A stretch of 64,000 bases of DNA. It comes from Senegalimassilia sp003474385. Its GTDB lineage: Bacteria > Actinomycetota > Coriobacteriia > Coriobacteriales > Eggerthellaceae. Under the pieces are notes generated by a model. The model did not search any database. It was not told where the DNA came from and saw nothing but the letters and a program-made list of their open reading frames with translations. Of this stretch, positions 36,613-46,271 are shown piece by piece. The number at the start of each line of letters is the position of its first letter. Position 1 is the first letter of the stretch. Location: contig NZ_QUCY01000008.1 in NCBI RefSeq assembly GCF_003474385.1, positions 1-64,000 on the forward strand. The letters run 5' to 3'. The position numbers and the translations under genes were made by a program.

Positions 36613-38954
36613 TTAAACGAATCGCTTCGTCATACGCAAGATGTTGCGCCCGTCGGCGCGAGTGTAGCGCAAGTCGTCCATGTACTTGCGCATGAGCAGG
36701 ATGCCCAGCCCGCCTTTGCGCTGCTCATCGGCGGGGTCGACCTTCTTCGCGTTGTGCGAAAGCGGGTCGTAGGCGATCCCCTGGTCGCTGAACACGAGGT
36801 GCAAGCAGCCCGCGCGCTCGTCGACGGCGGCCTCGATGTCCACCGGCAGGCGCGGCTGGCCATCGGGGAACCCGTAGTGGCAGATGTTGACGAAGACTTC
36901 CTCGCAGACGAGCATCATCTGCGCCATCATCTTCGGCGTGCGGTCCTCGCCCTCGCAGATAGGCTCCAGGAAGGCGAACAGGCTATCAAGCTCGGCATCG
37001 TCGGCCGGCAGCGTAAGGCGCTGCACGGGAAGGTTCCAGCGGAAGGCGAGCATGGTGATGTCGTCAGCCTGCGGCGCTGCGCCTGCGAAGGCGTCCACGC
37101 TTGCCGCCAGGGAGTTTACAGCGGTTTGGGCCGAAGATGCGGCCGCCGCGCTCGCAGCCGCCGCAACGTCCGGCGCTTGCATGTCCGAGCCCACGGGGAC
37201 ACCTTCCCCACCCGACGCATTGATTCGCGCCAGCGTTTCCAGCAAGCGCTCCTCGCCGTACAGTTCTTCAGCCGCGTTTGCCGCTTCCGACACGCCGTCG
37301 GTGTACAAAAGCAGGCCGTCGCCCGGGCTGCACATGAAGCTTCCCTCGCGGTACTTCACCACGTCCATAGCGCCGGGCACCAGCCCCGGGCGACACGCAA
37401 GATAGCCGAGCTTGCCGTTTTGCTTGAGCACCGGCGGGTTGTGGCCGGCGTTGGCGAAGCGCACCTCGCCGGTTGCCGTGTCCACCACGCATGCGAACGC
37501 GGTAACGAACAGCATGGCGTCGTTGCGCTCACACAGCTGACGGTTGGCCAGGGTGAACGCCGTGCCAAGATCGTCGGTTTCCAACAGGTACTGGCGCAGC
37601 AGGCTTTGCGCGCGCATCATGAACAGCGCCGCGGGAACGCCCTTGCCCGACACGTCGCCGATGACGAAGGCCACGCCGCGCTCGCCCACCTCGAACACGT
37701 CGTAGAAGTCGCCGCCCACCTCACGTGCCGGGCGCATGAAGCCGGCGATATCGAGCGCGAAGCGTTCCGTGAGCGAATCGAAGTCGTGCGGCACGGCGCT
37801 CATCTGGATCTGTCTGGCCACGTCGAGCTCGGTGGCCGTGCGCTGGCGCTCGGCCGTGACGCTGTACAGGCGCTCGATGAAGCCGACCATGTCGCGGCGC
37901 ATCTTGTTGGTGGACTCGTACAGCTCGGCGATCTCATAGCGAGGCTTCGTGCCGCGCTCATCGACCGCGATGCGCATGTCGCGCCTGCCCTGCTCGACAT
38001 CGGATTCCATGCGCTCAATGAAGGTCTGCTGGTCGAGGGCGAGCACTTCGATGGGGCGCGTGAAGCGGCGCTCCAAGATGTGCAGGAACGCGAACATGGG
38101 CAGGAAGATGGGCACTATGAGGATGGCGGCCTCGTGGAGCATGGTGTGCACAACGGTCTGGAAGCTCTCCTCGTCGCCGGAGGCGAAGGCGATGACCAAG
38201 ACCGAAACGAGAAGCATCAGCAACGCCGACGCGATAACGAACTAGATGACGAAGCGCTGCGTGAGGTTCGCCTTCTTGATGTTGCGGTACGGGACGTGGA
38301 TCCAACGCGGCGGGTTGGGCATAAGCGGGCTGCGCTCGAGCGCGTAAAGCAGGGGCAGGCCGATGTAGAGCAGCATCCACACGTTATTCAAGCCGCGCGC
38401 GGCGAACGACGGGCCCGACTCGGGCGGCACGCCGACGAACAGATAGACGGCCAGGTTCACGCACGCGCTGTCCACCAGGACAAGCGCCATGTACAGCGCC
38501 GTCTTCGACGCCGAATCGAATCGCGGGTACGGGCGCGGGCTCCTCGCGTTCACAAGGTACCACACCCAGCGCGGCAGGCCGTTGTACATGATCTGTATCA
38601 TGAAGTAGCCCGCCAGCATGGACGGCGTGGCGCCTTCGTGCAGGATATCCGAGACCAGGTTGGCCGTCGCGCAACCGAAAACGCCCGGCAAGCCGAAGAA
38701 CAGCCCGAGCACCGGCCCCAACGCCGACGCCGGGCGGATTTGCACGATATCGTTGAACTGCGGGACCACCAGAAAGCCTTCAAGGACCGCCAGGTACGCG
38801 ACGAAGCAGGCGACGAACATGCCCAACGACCGCTTCCAGCCAGGCCGCAATGGCGCCTGCGGGGCTTCTGACGCAACGGAAACTACCGGCGTCTCCCGAC
38901 ATCGCGAACAGCGGTTGCGGGCATTTCATTATGTTCCGGTCGATCCGATTCCAT
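36613..38954 (-). pseudogene. SpoIIE/RsbU-type membrane phosphatase with C-terminal kinase-like ATPase domain, interrupted
   Basis: A reconstructed protein of about 780 residues. The N-terminal third has about seven membrane helices; a signalling-helix linker follows (ELDVARQIQMSAVP), then a PP2C phosphatase domain (GGDFYDVF, GDVSGKGVPAALFM, AGHNPPV, LLLYTDGVSEA, ADDITMLA) and a GHKL ATPase domain (CEEVFVNICHYGF, FSDQGIAYDP). A TAG at 38242-38244 splits it within the membrane part (QRFVI-stop-FVIASALL, same frame). Near the 5' end, an ATG at 38954 with GGGAGG 9 nt upstream opens a frame that ends after 22 codons, and the main frame has no ATG there, so a frameshift between about 38929 and 38883 is likely; a TTG start at 38850 is the alternative. 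Confidence 0.78.
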
Positions 38955-38969
38955 GGTGTCGCACCTCCC

Positions 38970-39288
38970 GCATCCGTTCGCTAAAACGCCATCCAGATTC
39001 GTTCGCCCTTACTATAACGAATGTCACTGGCGCAGAAGAAGACAAACCGAGATGCAGCGTAAAAGGCGGCATCCGCGAAACGAACGTCAAATGCCCGAGA
39101 AGCCGCCGCGAGCGAAAAGGCAAGCCGCCTACGCCCGCCGATGCGGTGGACACGAGAGCCGCAGCCCCCGGCAGCTGGCAGGATGTCCAGCCCTTCGCAG
39201 GCGCGCTGCAGATACGCGATCACATTCGCCCGATCTTCGCCGGATCGCAATAGCATCCGCAAGCCCGCCCACCTGTCGCAGCAGGGCG
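38970..39288. other. Intergenic region upstream of the SpoIIE-type gene
   Basis: About 320 nt without a convincing gene. TATAGT on the minus strand (39011-39016) could be a -10 element for the cluster, without a good -35. Nothing else recognised. Confidence 0.4.
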
Positions 39289-40302
39289 CTACGACAACGA
39301 GGCGATCGCCTCAGGAATGGCGGCCACCACGTCTTCAGCGGTTACGCAAATGCTGGTCAGGCGCTTTGCCGCCGCCCGCGCCGCCCGCGCGTGCAGCGCC
39401 GCGGCAAGCACGCACGCGTCTACCGGGGCCAAGCCCTGCGCAAGCAGCGCCGCGGCCATGCCGGCAAGCACATCGCCCGTTCCCGCCTTTGCCAAGGCAG
39501 AGGTTCCATCCGACATGCGCACGATGGTTTCACCGTCAGATATATAGGTAACGGGGCCTTTCACCATGGCGGTCACGCCATAAGCTTGCGAAAGCAGCAA
39601 CGCCAACTGCGCCGGGTCGTCGGTAGGCAGGGCCAGCGGAGCGGCAAGGCGCGCAGCCTCTCCCGCGTGCGGCGTGATGACCGTGGGCAAGCCGTCGATG
39701 AAGCGGCGGCGCAGCAGCAGGCGGCCTTCGGGAGAGGTCAGCGCGTCAAGACCGCCGCCGTCGACAAGCACCGCAGCGGCCGCGCCCTCGAGAACGGTGC
39801 AGGTCAGCTGGGCAGAAAGAGGATCTGCGGCATCGAAGCCGCTGCCGACGAGGAACGCCAGCGGATGACGGGGCGCCACGGGACCAAGCGCTTTCGGGCG
39901 CGGCGCCGCATGCACCGGACGGCCCGATCGGCATGCGCGATACGCGCCCGCCCGCCCGTCCGAGCTTGCGGGCGCAGCCTGAACCGCGGCAGGGCTGCCA
40001 GCGATGCTCCCCCGTTCATCAGGATCAAGCTGCGCGTACGCCGCCAGCTCGTCCCACGCGCGCACCACAAGCGACGGGCTTGCCGCGCGCACCGCCGCAA
40101 CGGATTCGGGCGAGCAGGCAACTTCGGTATACCCCGCGCCCATGCGCTGCGAGGCAACCGCCGCAAGACATGCGGCGCCTGGATAATCGGCGCAACCGGC
40201 GATCAACGTCAACTTGCCGCGCGAATACTTATTCGCCAGGTCGTCAGGCCACGGAAGCAATGCCGCCACCTGCTCCAACGTATACTTCTTCGCTCGCTGC
40301 AT
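39289..40302 (-). CDS. nnrD: ADP-dependent NAD(P)H-hydrate dehydratase NnrD
   Basis: A 337-residue YjeF C-terminal/ribokinase-like enzyme that repairs hydrated NAD(P)H. KYSRGKLTLIAGCADYPGAA at the start, VITPHAGEAARL, VKGPVTYISDG and KAGTGDVLAGMAAAL (catalytic Asp) are diagnostic. There is no epimerase (NnrE) domain. An Ala/Pro/Arg-rich insert of about 45 residues (about 100-150) is unusual. GGAGG lies just before the ATG at 40302. Confidence 0.92.
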   Translation of the reverse strand: MQRAKKYTLEQVAALLPWPDDLANKYSRGKLTLIAGCADYPGAACLAAVASQRMGAGYTEVACSPESVAAVRAASPSLVVRAWDELAAYAQLDPDERGSIAGSPAAVQAAPASSDGRAGAYRACRSGRPVHAAPRPKALGPVAPRHPLAFLVGSGFDAADPLSAQLTCTVLEGAAAAVLVDGGGLDALTSPEGRLLLRRRFIDGLPTVITPHAGEAARLAAPLALPTDDPAQLALLLSQAYGVTAMVKGPVTYISDGETIVRMSDGTSALAKAGTGDVLAGMAAALLAQGLAPVDACVLAAALHARAARAAAKRLTSICVTAEDVVAAIPEAIASLS

Positions 40303-40323
40303 CCGTCCTCCATTCGCCAAGCG

Positions 40324-40580
40324 CTACGCACGCATATGTTCGCACCTAGTGTACTCCAACCACGTAAGAGCGAAGTAAAGCATGGCGTTCGCCACCGCGA
40401 ACAGCCCCGCAAACAGGAAGCCCGGCGACAACGCGCAAACCGCAACACCGCCCCAAGCACAAGCGCGACCGCGTCAATCGCCAGGGAAAGCCAGAGCCCC
40501 CAGCGCGCCAGAGCCCGCCAGCGCGCGCCGGGCCCCCAACACACGCCAGGACCTCCGCAGCGCATGCCAGAACCCCCGGC
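40324..40580 (-). pseudogene. Possible frameshifted small membrane protein remnant
   Basis: Two hydrophobic segments lie in different frames: LWLSLAIDAVALVLGAVL, then LSPGFLFAGLFAVANAMLYF ending ...EYTRCEHMRA at the TAG 40324-40326. Joining them near 40429-40440 gives a coherent two-helix protein. No homolog recognised, so this is a weak call. Confidence 0.3.
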
Positions 40581-40830
40581 GCGCGCCGGGACCCCCGCGC
40601 GCGCCAGGACCGCCAGCGCGCACCGGGACGAAAACCTGGTGGGTTCGCTGCCGACCATGTTCTGGTGAGTCGACCCCCCCTATCGCACGCCAGGCCCCCG
40701 CGCGCACCGGGACGAAAACCGGACTCCGGAGCATTAGCCGGGCCAAGCAGCGGACTTCGGGGTGCTAATCGAGTCGAGCAGCGAGTTCCCAGAGCATTAG
40801 CCGGGCCAAGCAGCGAGCTCCCGCTGCGAA
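40490..40830. repeat. GC-rich imperfect tandem repeats
   Basis: Repeated GCGCGCCGGGACC-like units occupy about 40500-40640. CGCGCACCGGGACGAAAACC recurs at about 40617 and 40703, and GAGCATTAGCCGGGCCAAGC at about 40731 and 40793. The open frames across this stretch are low-complexity Arg/Ala/Pro strings and do not look like genes. Confidence 0.6.
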
Positions 40831-41021
40831 GAATCGCCAATTTTGTCCAGCCGTGGTCAAAAGAAACGATTCTTCGCAGACTCAGGGCCAAAACACGCGA
40901 TTATTTGCGCTACCGGAAAGCCCATACGCGAACAACCGGCAAAATCGTCCATTTCTCACTTCCGAGACCGCGAAAAACCGTCTGTTTTGACCGCCAGCGA
41001 CCAAAACAGACGTTTTTTCGC
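40825..41021. repeat. Composite hairpin repeat, copy 1
   Basis: Two long hairpins about 145 nt apart. The first (40825-40878) has a perfect 12-bp outer arm TGCGAAGAATCG/CGATTCTTCGCA with TTTTG/CAAAA inside. The second (40970-41021) has 20-bp arms with one mismatch (GCGAAAAACCG... ) and a 12-nt loop. The same layout recurs at 43007-43199, in the same orientation. Confidence 0.75.
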
Positions 41022-41088
41022 ATCCCGCACCCCACCGACAGCCAACCCCATTCTCAACAAGCAACGCTCCCGTCACCAATCTCGGCGA

Positions 41089-41246
41089 TGGAGGGCTTTT
41101 TCGCCAGGCTCAAGAACGCCGATAATGGGAATCGGGTTCTACCACCATCGGACTGGTCCGGCGTGACGATTCCCGAGTACTGCCGCATTCTCAACGCCTA
41201 CCTCAGGCATTACAATGAGCGGAGGCCGAAGGGGAAGCTGGGCTGA
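41089..41246 (+). mobile_element. IS3-family transposase C-terminal fragment
   Basis: About 52 codons matching the end of an IS3-type transposase catalytic domain: MEGFFARLKNADNG, then TIPEYCRILNAYLRHYNERR. The rest of the transposase is absent and no terminal repeats are evident, so it is a remnant. Confidence 0.7.
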
Positions 41247-41248
41247 CC

Positions 41249-41322
41249 GAGCCCGATGCCGCACCGCAGGAGCCTGGGGCCGGCCGAGCCCAACGCGACA
41301 CCGCAGGAGCTTGGGGCTGGCT
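41249..41322. repeat. Two 37-nt tandem repeats
   Basis: Units at 41249-41285 and 41286-41322 share CACCGCAGGAGC and TGGGGC blocks and most other positions. A shorter repeat containing CCTTGCCGATTCCTT follows at about 41375-41415. Confidence 0.65.
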
Positions 41323-41501
41323 GCATAACCGGTCCGAAGAAACGTCCGCATACCCATATCACAACTATCTTGCGCAAACCTTGCCGATTCCTTACGCAAG
41401 CCTTGCCGATTCCTTCCCTGATCCCTACCAAAACCTTCCCCATTCCTTACACCACAAAATTCTCAATCTACCTGGGGAAATACTCTGATACCTTAGATTG
41501 C

Positions 41502-42476
41502 ATGACCATTGTGATCTCACATATTTCAGCAATCGAGTACTGGCTTGCGCACGAATCGCTCAAGCCCAAGGCCACGTCTGCCCATGCAGCAACCGAACTC
41601 CCGTCCGCGGGCCCCACCATCGACGACCGCCGCCGCGCTGAGCAGCTTCTAAAACAGTGCGCCAGCATCCCGTTGCATATCGCTGCCACGAAACCGCTCC
41701 ATAACAGCACGCGCTTCCGCTGCCACGTTTGGTCCCCGCCCGTAGCACGGGCGCTCTATAGAATCGCAGATGACATTTACGTTTGCTCTCCCGAACTCGC
41801 CTTCGTCCAATCGGCGGCTGCGCTCGACAAGATCGATACCGTGCGTTTAGGGTGCGAATTGTGCGCAACGTATTCCATCGACCGCCAGGCACGCGGAGGG
41901 TTCTTTCAGCGCAATGCCATCACCACGCGCGAAAAGCTCGGCGCGATCGTTTGCGAAAACCAGGGGGCAAACGGAATCAAAACCGCACGATGGGCGCTCG
42001 ATCACGTGCTCGACCGATCAGCGTCACCTGCCGAGACGAAAGTTGCGCTCGCCCTTACGCTCCCCTGCAAAATCGGCGGAATGGGACTCCCTCAGCCTTC
42101 GCTAAACCGCTTCATCCCGCTCAACGCAGCAGAGCAAAAGGCGCTCAATAGAAGCTATTTCCTTTGCGACCTCTATTGGGAGCAAGCAAAGCTCGCCATT
42201 GAGTACGACAGCGATGCCGAACACTCCGGATCCGAGCGCATCGCCTCGGATGCCGCACGAAGAAATGCGCTGCTCAGCCTGGGAATCACGGTCATCACCG
42301 TGGGAAACCAAACGTTTCGCGACAGGTCGGAATTCAAAAGGGTCGGCGCAACTGTCGCGCGGCTTCTCGGAACGCGCATCAGGCCGAGGAGCGAACACTA
42401 CGACCGTCGGCAAATCGAGCTTCGCAAGCGTCTGAGCAGCCAACCGATTTGGGAAAGCGCCCGTTATAGCGAGTAG
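41502..42476 (+). CDS. DUF559-like nuclease-fold protein (AbiEi-like architecture)
   Basis: A 324-residue protein of unknown role. The N-terminal part (ISHISAIEYWLAHES, then IYVCSPELAFVQSAAAL) resembles the winged-helix/AbiEi-type proteins of Actinobacteria. The C-terminal part LAIEYDSDAEHSGSERIASD followed by RRNALLSLGITVITV has the E-D-D...R pattern of DUF559/Vsr-type endonuclease folds. There is no ribosome site before the ATG. It lies between a transposase remnant and structured repeats, with a 12-bp inverted repeat (TACCTGGGGAAA at 41469, TTTCCCCAGGTA at 42853) on either side. An accessory, perhaps defence-linked gene. Confidence 0.55.
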   Translation: MTIVISHISAIEYWLAHESLKPKATSAHAATELPSAGPTIDDRRRAEQLLKQCASIPLHIAATKPLHNSTRFRCHVWSPPVARALYRIADDIYVCSPELAFVQSAAALDKIDTVRLGCELCATYSIDRQARGGFFQRNAITTREKLGAIVCENQGANGIKTARWALDHVLDRSASPAETKVALALTLPCKIGGMGLPQPSLNRFIPLNAAEQKALNRSYFLCDLYWEQAKLAIEYDSDAEHSGSERIASDAARRNALLSLGITVITVGNQTFRDRSEFKRVGATVARLLGTRIRPRSEHYDRRQIELRKRLSSQPIWESARYSE

Positions 42477-42682
42477 CGCCGCTGCGGGCAAGATCGCCGC
42501 GCCAGCGCCATCGCGGGCGAGGACGCCGAGCCAGCGCCGATTTGAAGAACCCACATGAACGAGGTTCCGCGCAAGTCCAGGCAAGCAAACTATAAGAGGT
42601 TTTCCGCTTTCCGCCGAAGTGCATACGCCGCTTTCGCATTCGACGCGCGCGGCACAGCGTAGGTCGCCTACAGCGAGCTTTT

Positions 42683-42702
42683 CGACAAACTAGTTTGTCG
42701 AT
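42683..42702. promoter_or_regulatory. Perfect 20-bp palindrome
   Basis: TCGACAAACTAGTTTGTCGA is a perfect palindrome in an intergenic stretch. It has the size of a dimeric regulator operator, but no regulator gene is near. Confidence 0.35.
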
Positions 42703-42708
42703 GCAGCG

Positions 42709-42822
42709 AATCCGACAGGCGAGGGCTCTGCCGCACCCATCAGCCAAGGGCGCCGCCGTACCCAGCGGGCGAGGACACTGCCATAGCCGACAGGCAAGGA
42801 CGCTGCCGTACCCAACGGGCAT
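42709..42822. repeat. Degenerate tandem repeat of about 30 nt
   Basis: Four imperfect units built on CCGACAGGCGAGG, GCTGCCGTACCC and CAGCGGGCGAGGAC-like blocks. Confidence 0.45.
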
Positions 42823-43006
42823 CCATGTGCTGCGACCATCAAGCGCACGTACTTTCCCCAGGTAAACGAGCGCCTAGATTGTGCGCCATCTAACCTTGCC
42901 AGACAGTAACGTCACAAGCGCGAAAACGAAACTGCCGCAGCAAGCGATCCCTGCTCAACAAGCGAACGAACACGCCGGGGCGACGGATTCGCAGATTCGC
43001 CCAGAC

Positions 43007-43199
43007 AAGAACCGTTCATTTTGTCCCTCGGCAGCCAAAATGAACGGTTCTTCGCCATTGAGTAGGCCAAAAGAAACGATTATTCGCGCCGCACCCCCCA
43101 TTCGCACGAAACACCGTCCAAATTGTCCATCCCGCGCCTCGGAAAACGCGAAGAATCGCTCGTTATGTCCCGCTGGGACCAAAACGAGCGATTCTTCGC
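43007..43199. repeat. Composite hairpin repeat, copy 2
   Basis: The first hairpin (43007-43052) has perfect 17-bp arms starting AAGAACCGTTCATTTTG, with a 12-nt loop. The second (43148-43199) has perfect 17-bp arms starting GCGAAGAATCGCTCGTT. Arm sequences differ from copy 1 at many positions on both sides, so pairing is kept while sequence changes. Confidence 0.78.
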
Positions 43200-43307
43200 A
43201 AATCATACCCCGCGACCAGCATACGCCCCGCTTCGCGCCAGCGTTCAACTTGTGCGAAGCGGTCATCGAGCCTGATGCGCCAGCTCCTCCATGGGGTCGA
43301 GTGGCCG

Positions 43308-43949
43308 CTAATCGGCCTCCCCCTGCGCATCGCGCACCATGCCCATGGCCGATTGCGCATCGGGCACCTGGGGCTGCGCGGGCGCGGGCTCTGCCGCATC
43401 CAGGTCGTCGAGCATGGTGCGCGCCTCCTTGAACTGGCGCGCCAGCTCCTCCATGGGGTCTCGCCGCTCCTGCTGCGCGCGCACCGACCCCTCGGTGATG
43501 GCCATGGCGCACGCCACCGCATCGGTATGCGTGTACGACAGCGAAAGCGGCAGCTCCCGCACGCCGAGCGCCTGCGCCACCTGCTTGGCGCGCCCGGTGA
43601 GCACAGCGTACGGTCGGCCCTTCGACGTTCGGCGAACCTCCACATCGCGCACGCCGATGCCCTGGGAGAAGCCCGTGCCCAACGCCTTGAGCACCGCCTC
43701 CTTCGCCGCGAAGCGCGTGGCGTAATGGACGGCCGGCTGCGCGGTGGCGTCGCAATAGCGGCACTCCTCGGCGCTGAACACCTTGCGCGCGAACGCGGGG
43801 GACCGCTTGAGGATCTTGCGCATACGCTCGATCTCCACGATGTCAACGCCCAGGCCCACGGCCCCCTCGACGGCACCGAACGCAGCTTCCACCTGCGACG
43901 ATGCGCTGTCCTGCCGGCCCTCGCCCGCTACTTTCGCGTCCTCGACCAC
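43308..43949 (-). CDS. acpS: Holo-[acyl-carrier-protein] synthase AcpS
   Basis: A 213-residue phosphopantetheinyl transferase activating acyl carrier protein. GLGVDIVEIERMRK (metal Asp), TRFAAKEAVLKALG (Glu-Lys) and LSLSYTHTDAVACA are diagnostic. The family is usually about 120-130 residues; here there are about 30 extra residues at the start and about 60 at the end (Glu/Gln/Ala-rich, with DPMEELARQF). The start is GTG with GGGAGG 6 nt upstream. After the TAG stop the same frame continues with DPMEELAHQ, repeating that tail motif. Confidence 0.9.
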   Translation of the reverse strand: MVEDAKVAGEGRQDSASSQVEAAFGAVEGAVGLGVDIVEIERMRKILKRSPAFARKVFSAEECRYCDATAQPAVHYATRFAAKEAVLKALGTGFSQGIGVRDVEVRRTSKGRPYAVLTGRAKQVAQALGVRELPLSLSYTHTDAVACAMAITEGSVRAQQERRDPMEELARQFKEARTMLDDLDAAEPAPAQPQVPDAQSAMGMVRDAQGEAD

Positions 43950-43971
43950 AAGCGACCTCCCTGTAAAGCAG

Positions 43972-43994
43972 GCGGGCGCCCGAACGGCGCCCGC
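43972..43994 (-). terminator. Hairpin between glmS and acpS
   Basis: GCGGGCGCC/GGCGCCCGC (9 bp, loop cgaac), followed on the minus strand by CTGCTTT. Likely the glmS terminator or an attenuator. Confidence 0.5.
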
Positions 43995-44022
43995 ACCAAC
44001 GTTGCCCTTATTGTACGCGAAC

Positions 44023-45861
<1,839 letters not shown>

Positions 45862-46253
45862 GCGATTGCTCCTCACAGGTAGGTTGCGGCCCGAGGACAC
45901 CGCACGGCGGGCGCGAACGCTCAAAGCCGAGCTGCCTGATCGGGCTTTTCATCGCGTACATGGTAGGGCAGCGTCCGGCGCGCGCGCCAAGGCTGCAGAC
46001 AATCTCTAGCGCGCACGCCGTTCGCCCCGCGCACGGTGCCGCTCGCAGCAAGCAAGCACATGCACGGCAACGCAGCGTCACCCCTCCCCGAAAGCGCCAG
46101 CTTCGCCTCGCTCGCGGGTAGCGGCAAAGTCAACGAGAGCCGCTGCGGCGCCCCGAATCCTCGGGAGCGCAAAGGCGCCGCGTGCCTTGGCACGCAAGCC
46201 TTCAGGCTCGTGCGAAAACGGGGTGCCGCAGCGGCCCGCAACGTCGGGGGGGG
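45862..46253. other. Intergenic region upstream of glmS, ending at the assembly gap
   Basis: About 390 nt with no recognisable gene; open frames crossing it have no known similarity. It ends in a G7 run at the Ns, so it may be an unreliable contig end. Confidence 0.5.
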
Positions 46254-46263
46254 NNNNNNNNNN
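46254..46263. other. Assembly gap (10 N)
   Basis: Ten undetermined bases mark a scaffold join of unknown true length. Sequence continuity across this point should not be assumed. Confidence 0.99.
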
Positions 46264-46271
46264 CGAAACAG

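Larger units (their letters stand above)
42477..43006. other. Intergenic region downstream of the DUF559-like gene
   Basis: No convincing gene. It holds a 20-bp palindrome at 42683-42702, degenerate tandem repeats at about 42709-42822, and the right copy of the 12-bp inverted repeat at 42853-42864. Confidence 0.5.

Noticed and set aside
35710..38871. A plus-strand open frame of about 1,050 codons opposite the SpoIIE-type, STAS and GH3 genes
   Set aside because: Antisense shadow: Arg/His/Val-rich, no domain, and it mirrors recognisable genes on the minus strand, even across their broken points.
40209..40658. Minus-strand open frame beside nnrD with Arg/Trp/Gly-rich product
   Set aside because: It overlaps the nnrD start and the repeat tract; only one hydrophobic segment looks real, reported as a weak frameshifted remnant.
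40490..43200. Possible CRISPR array in the repeat-rich island
   Set aside because: The repeats are hairpins and tandem units of varying length without regular unique spacers, and no cas genes are in the window.
32613..43310. Genome-wide amber recoding (TAG as sense) to explain in-frame TAGs
   Set aside because: TAG is the natural stop of many intact genes here (hisD, hisC-overlap, moaC, ksgA neighbour), and frameshifts accompany the TAGs in the damaged cluster.
45862..46253. glmS ribozyme upstream of glmS
   Set aside because: The leader lacks the conserved ribozyme core, and the family is mainly found in Firmicutes; only an ordinary ribosome site is seen.
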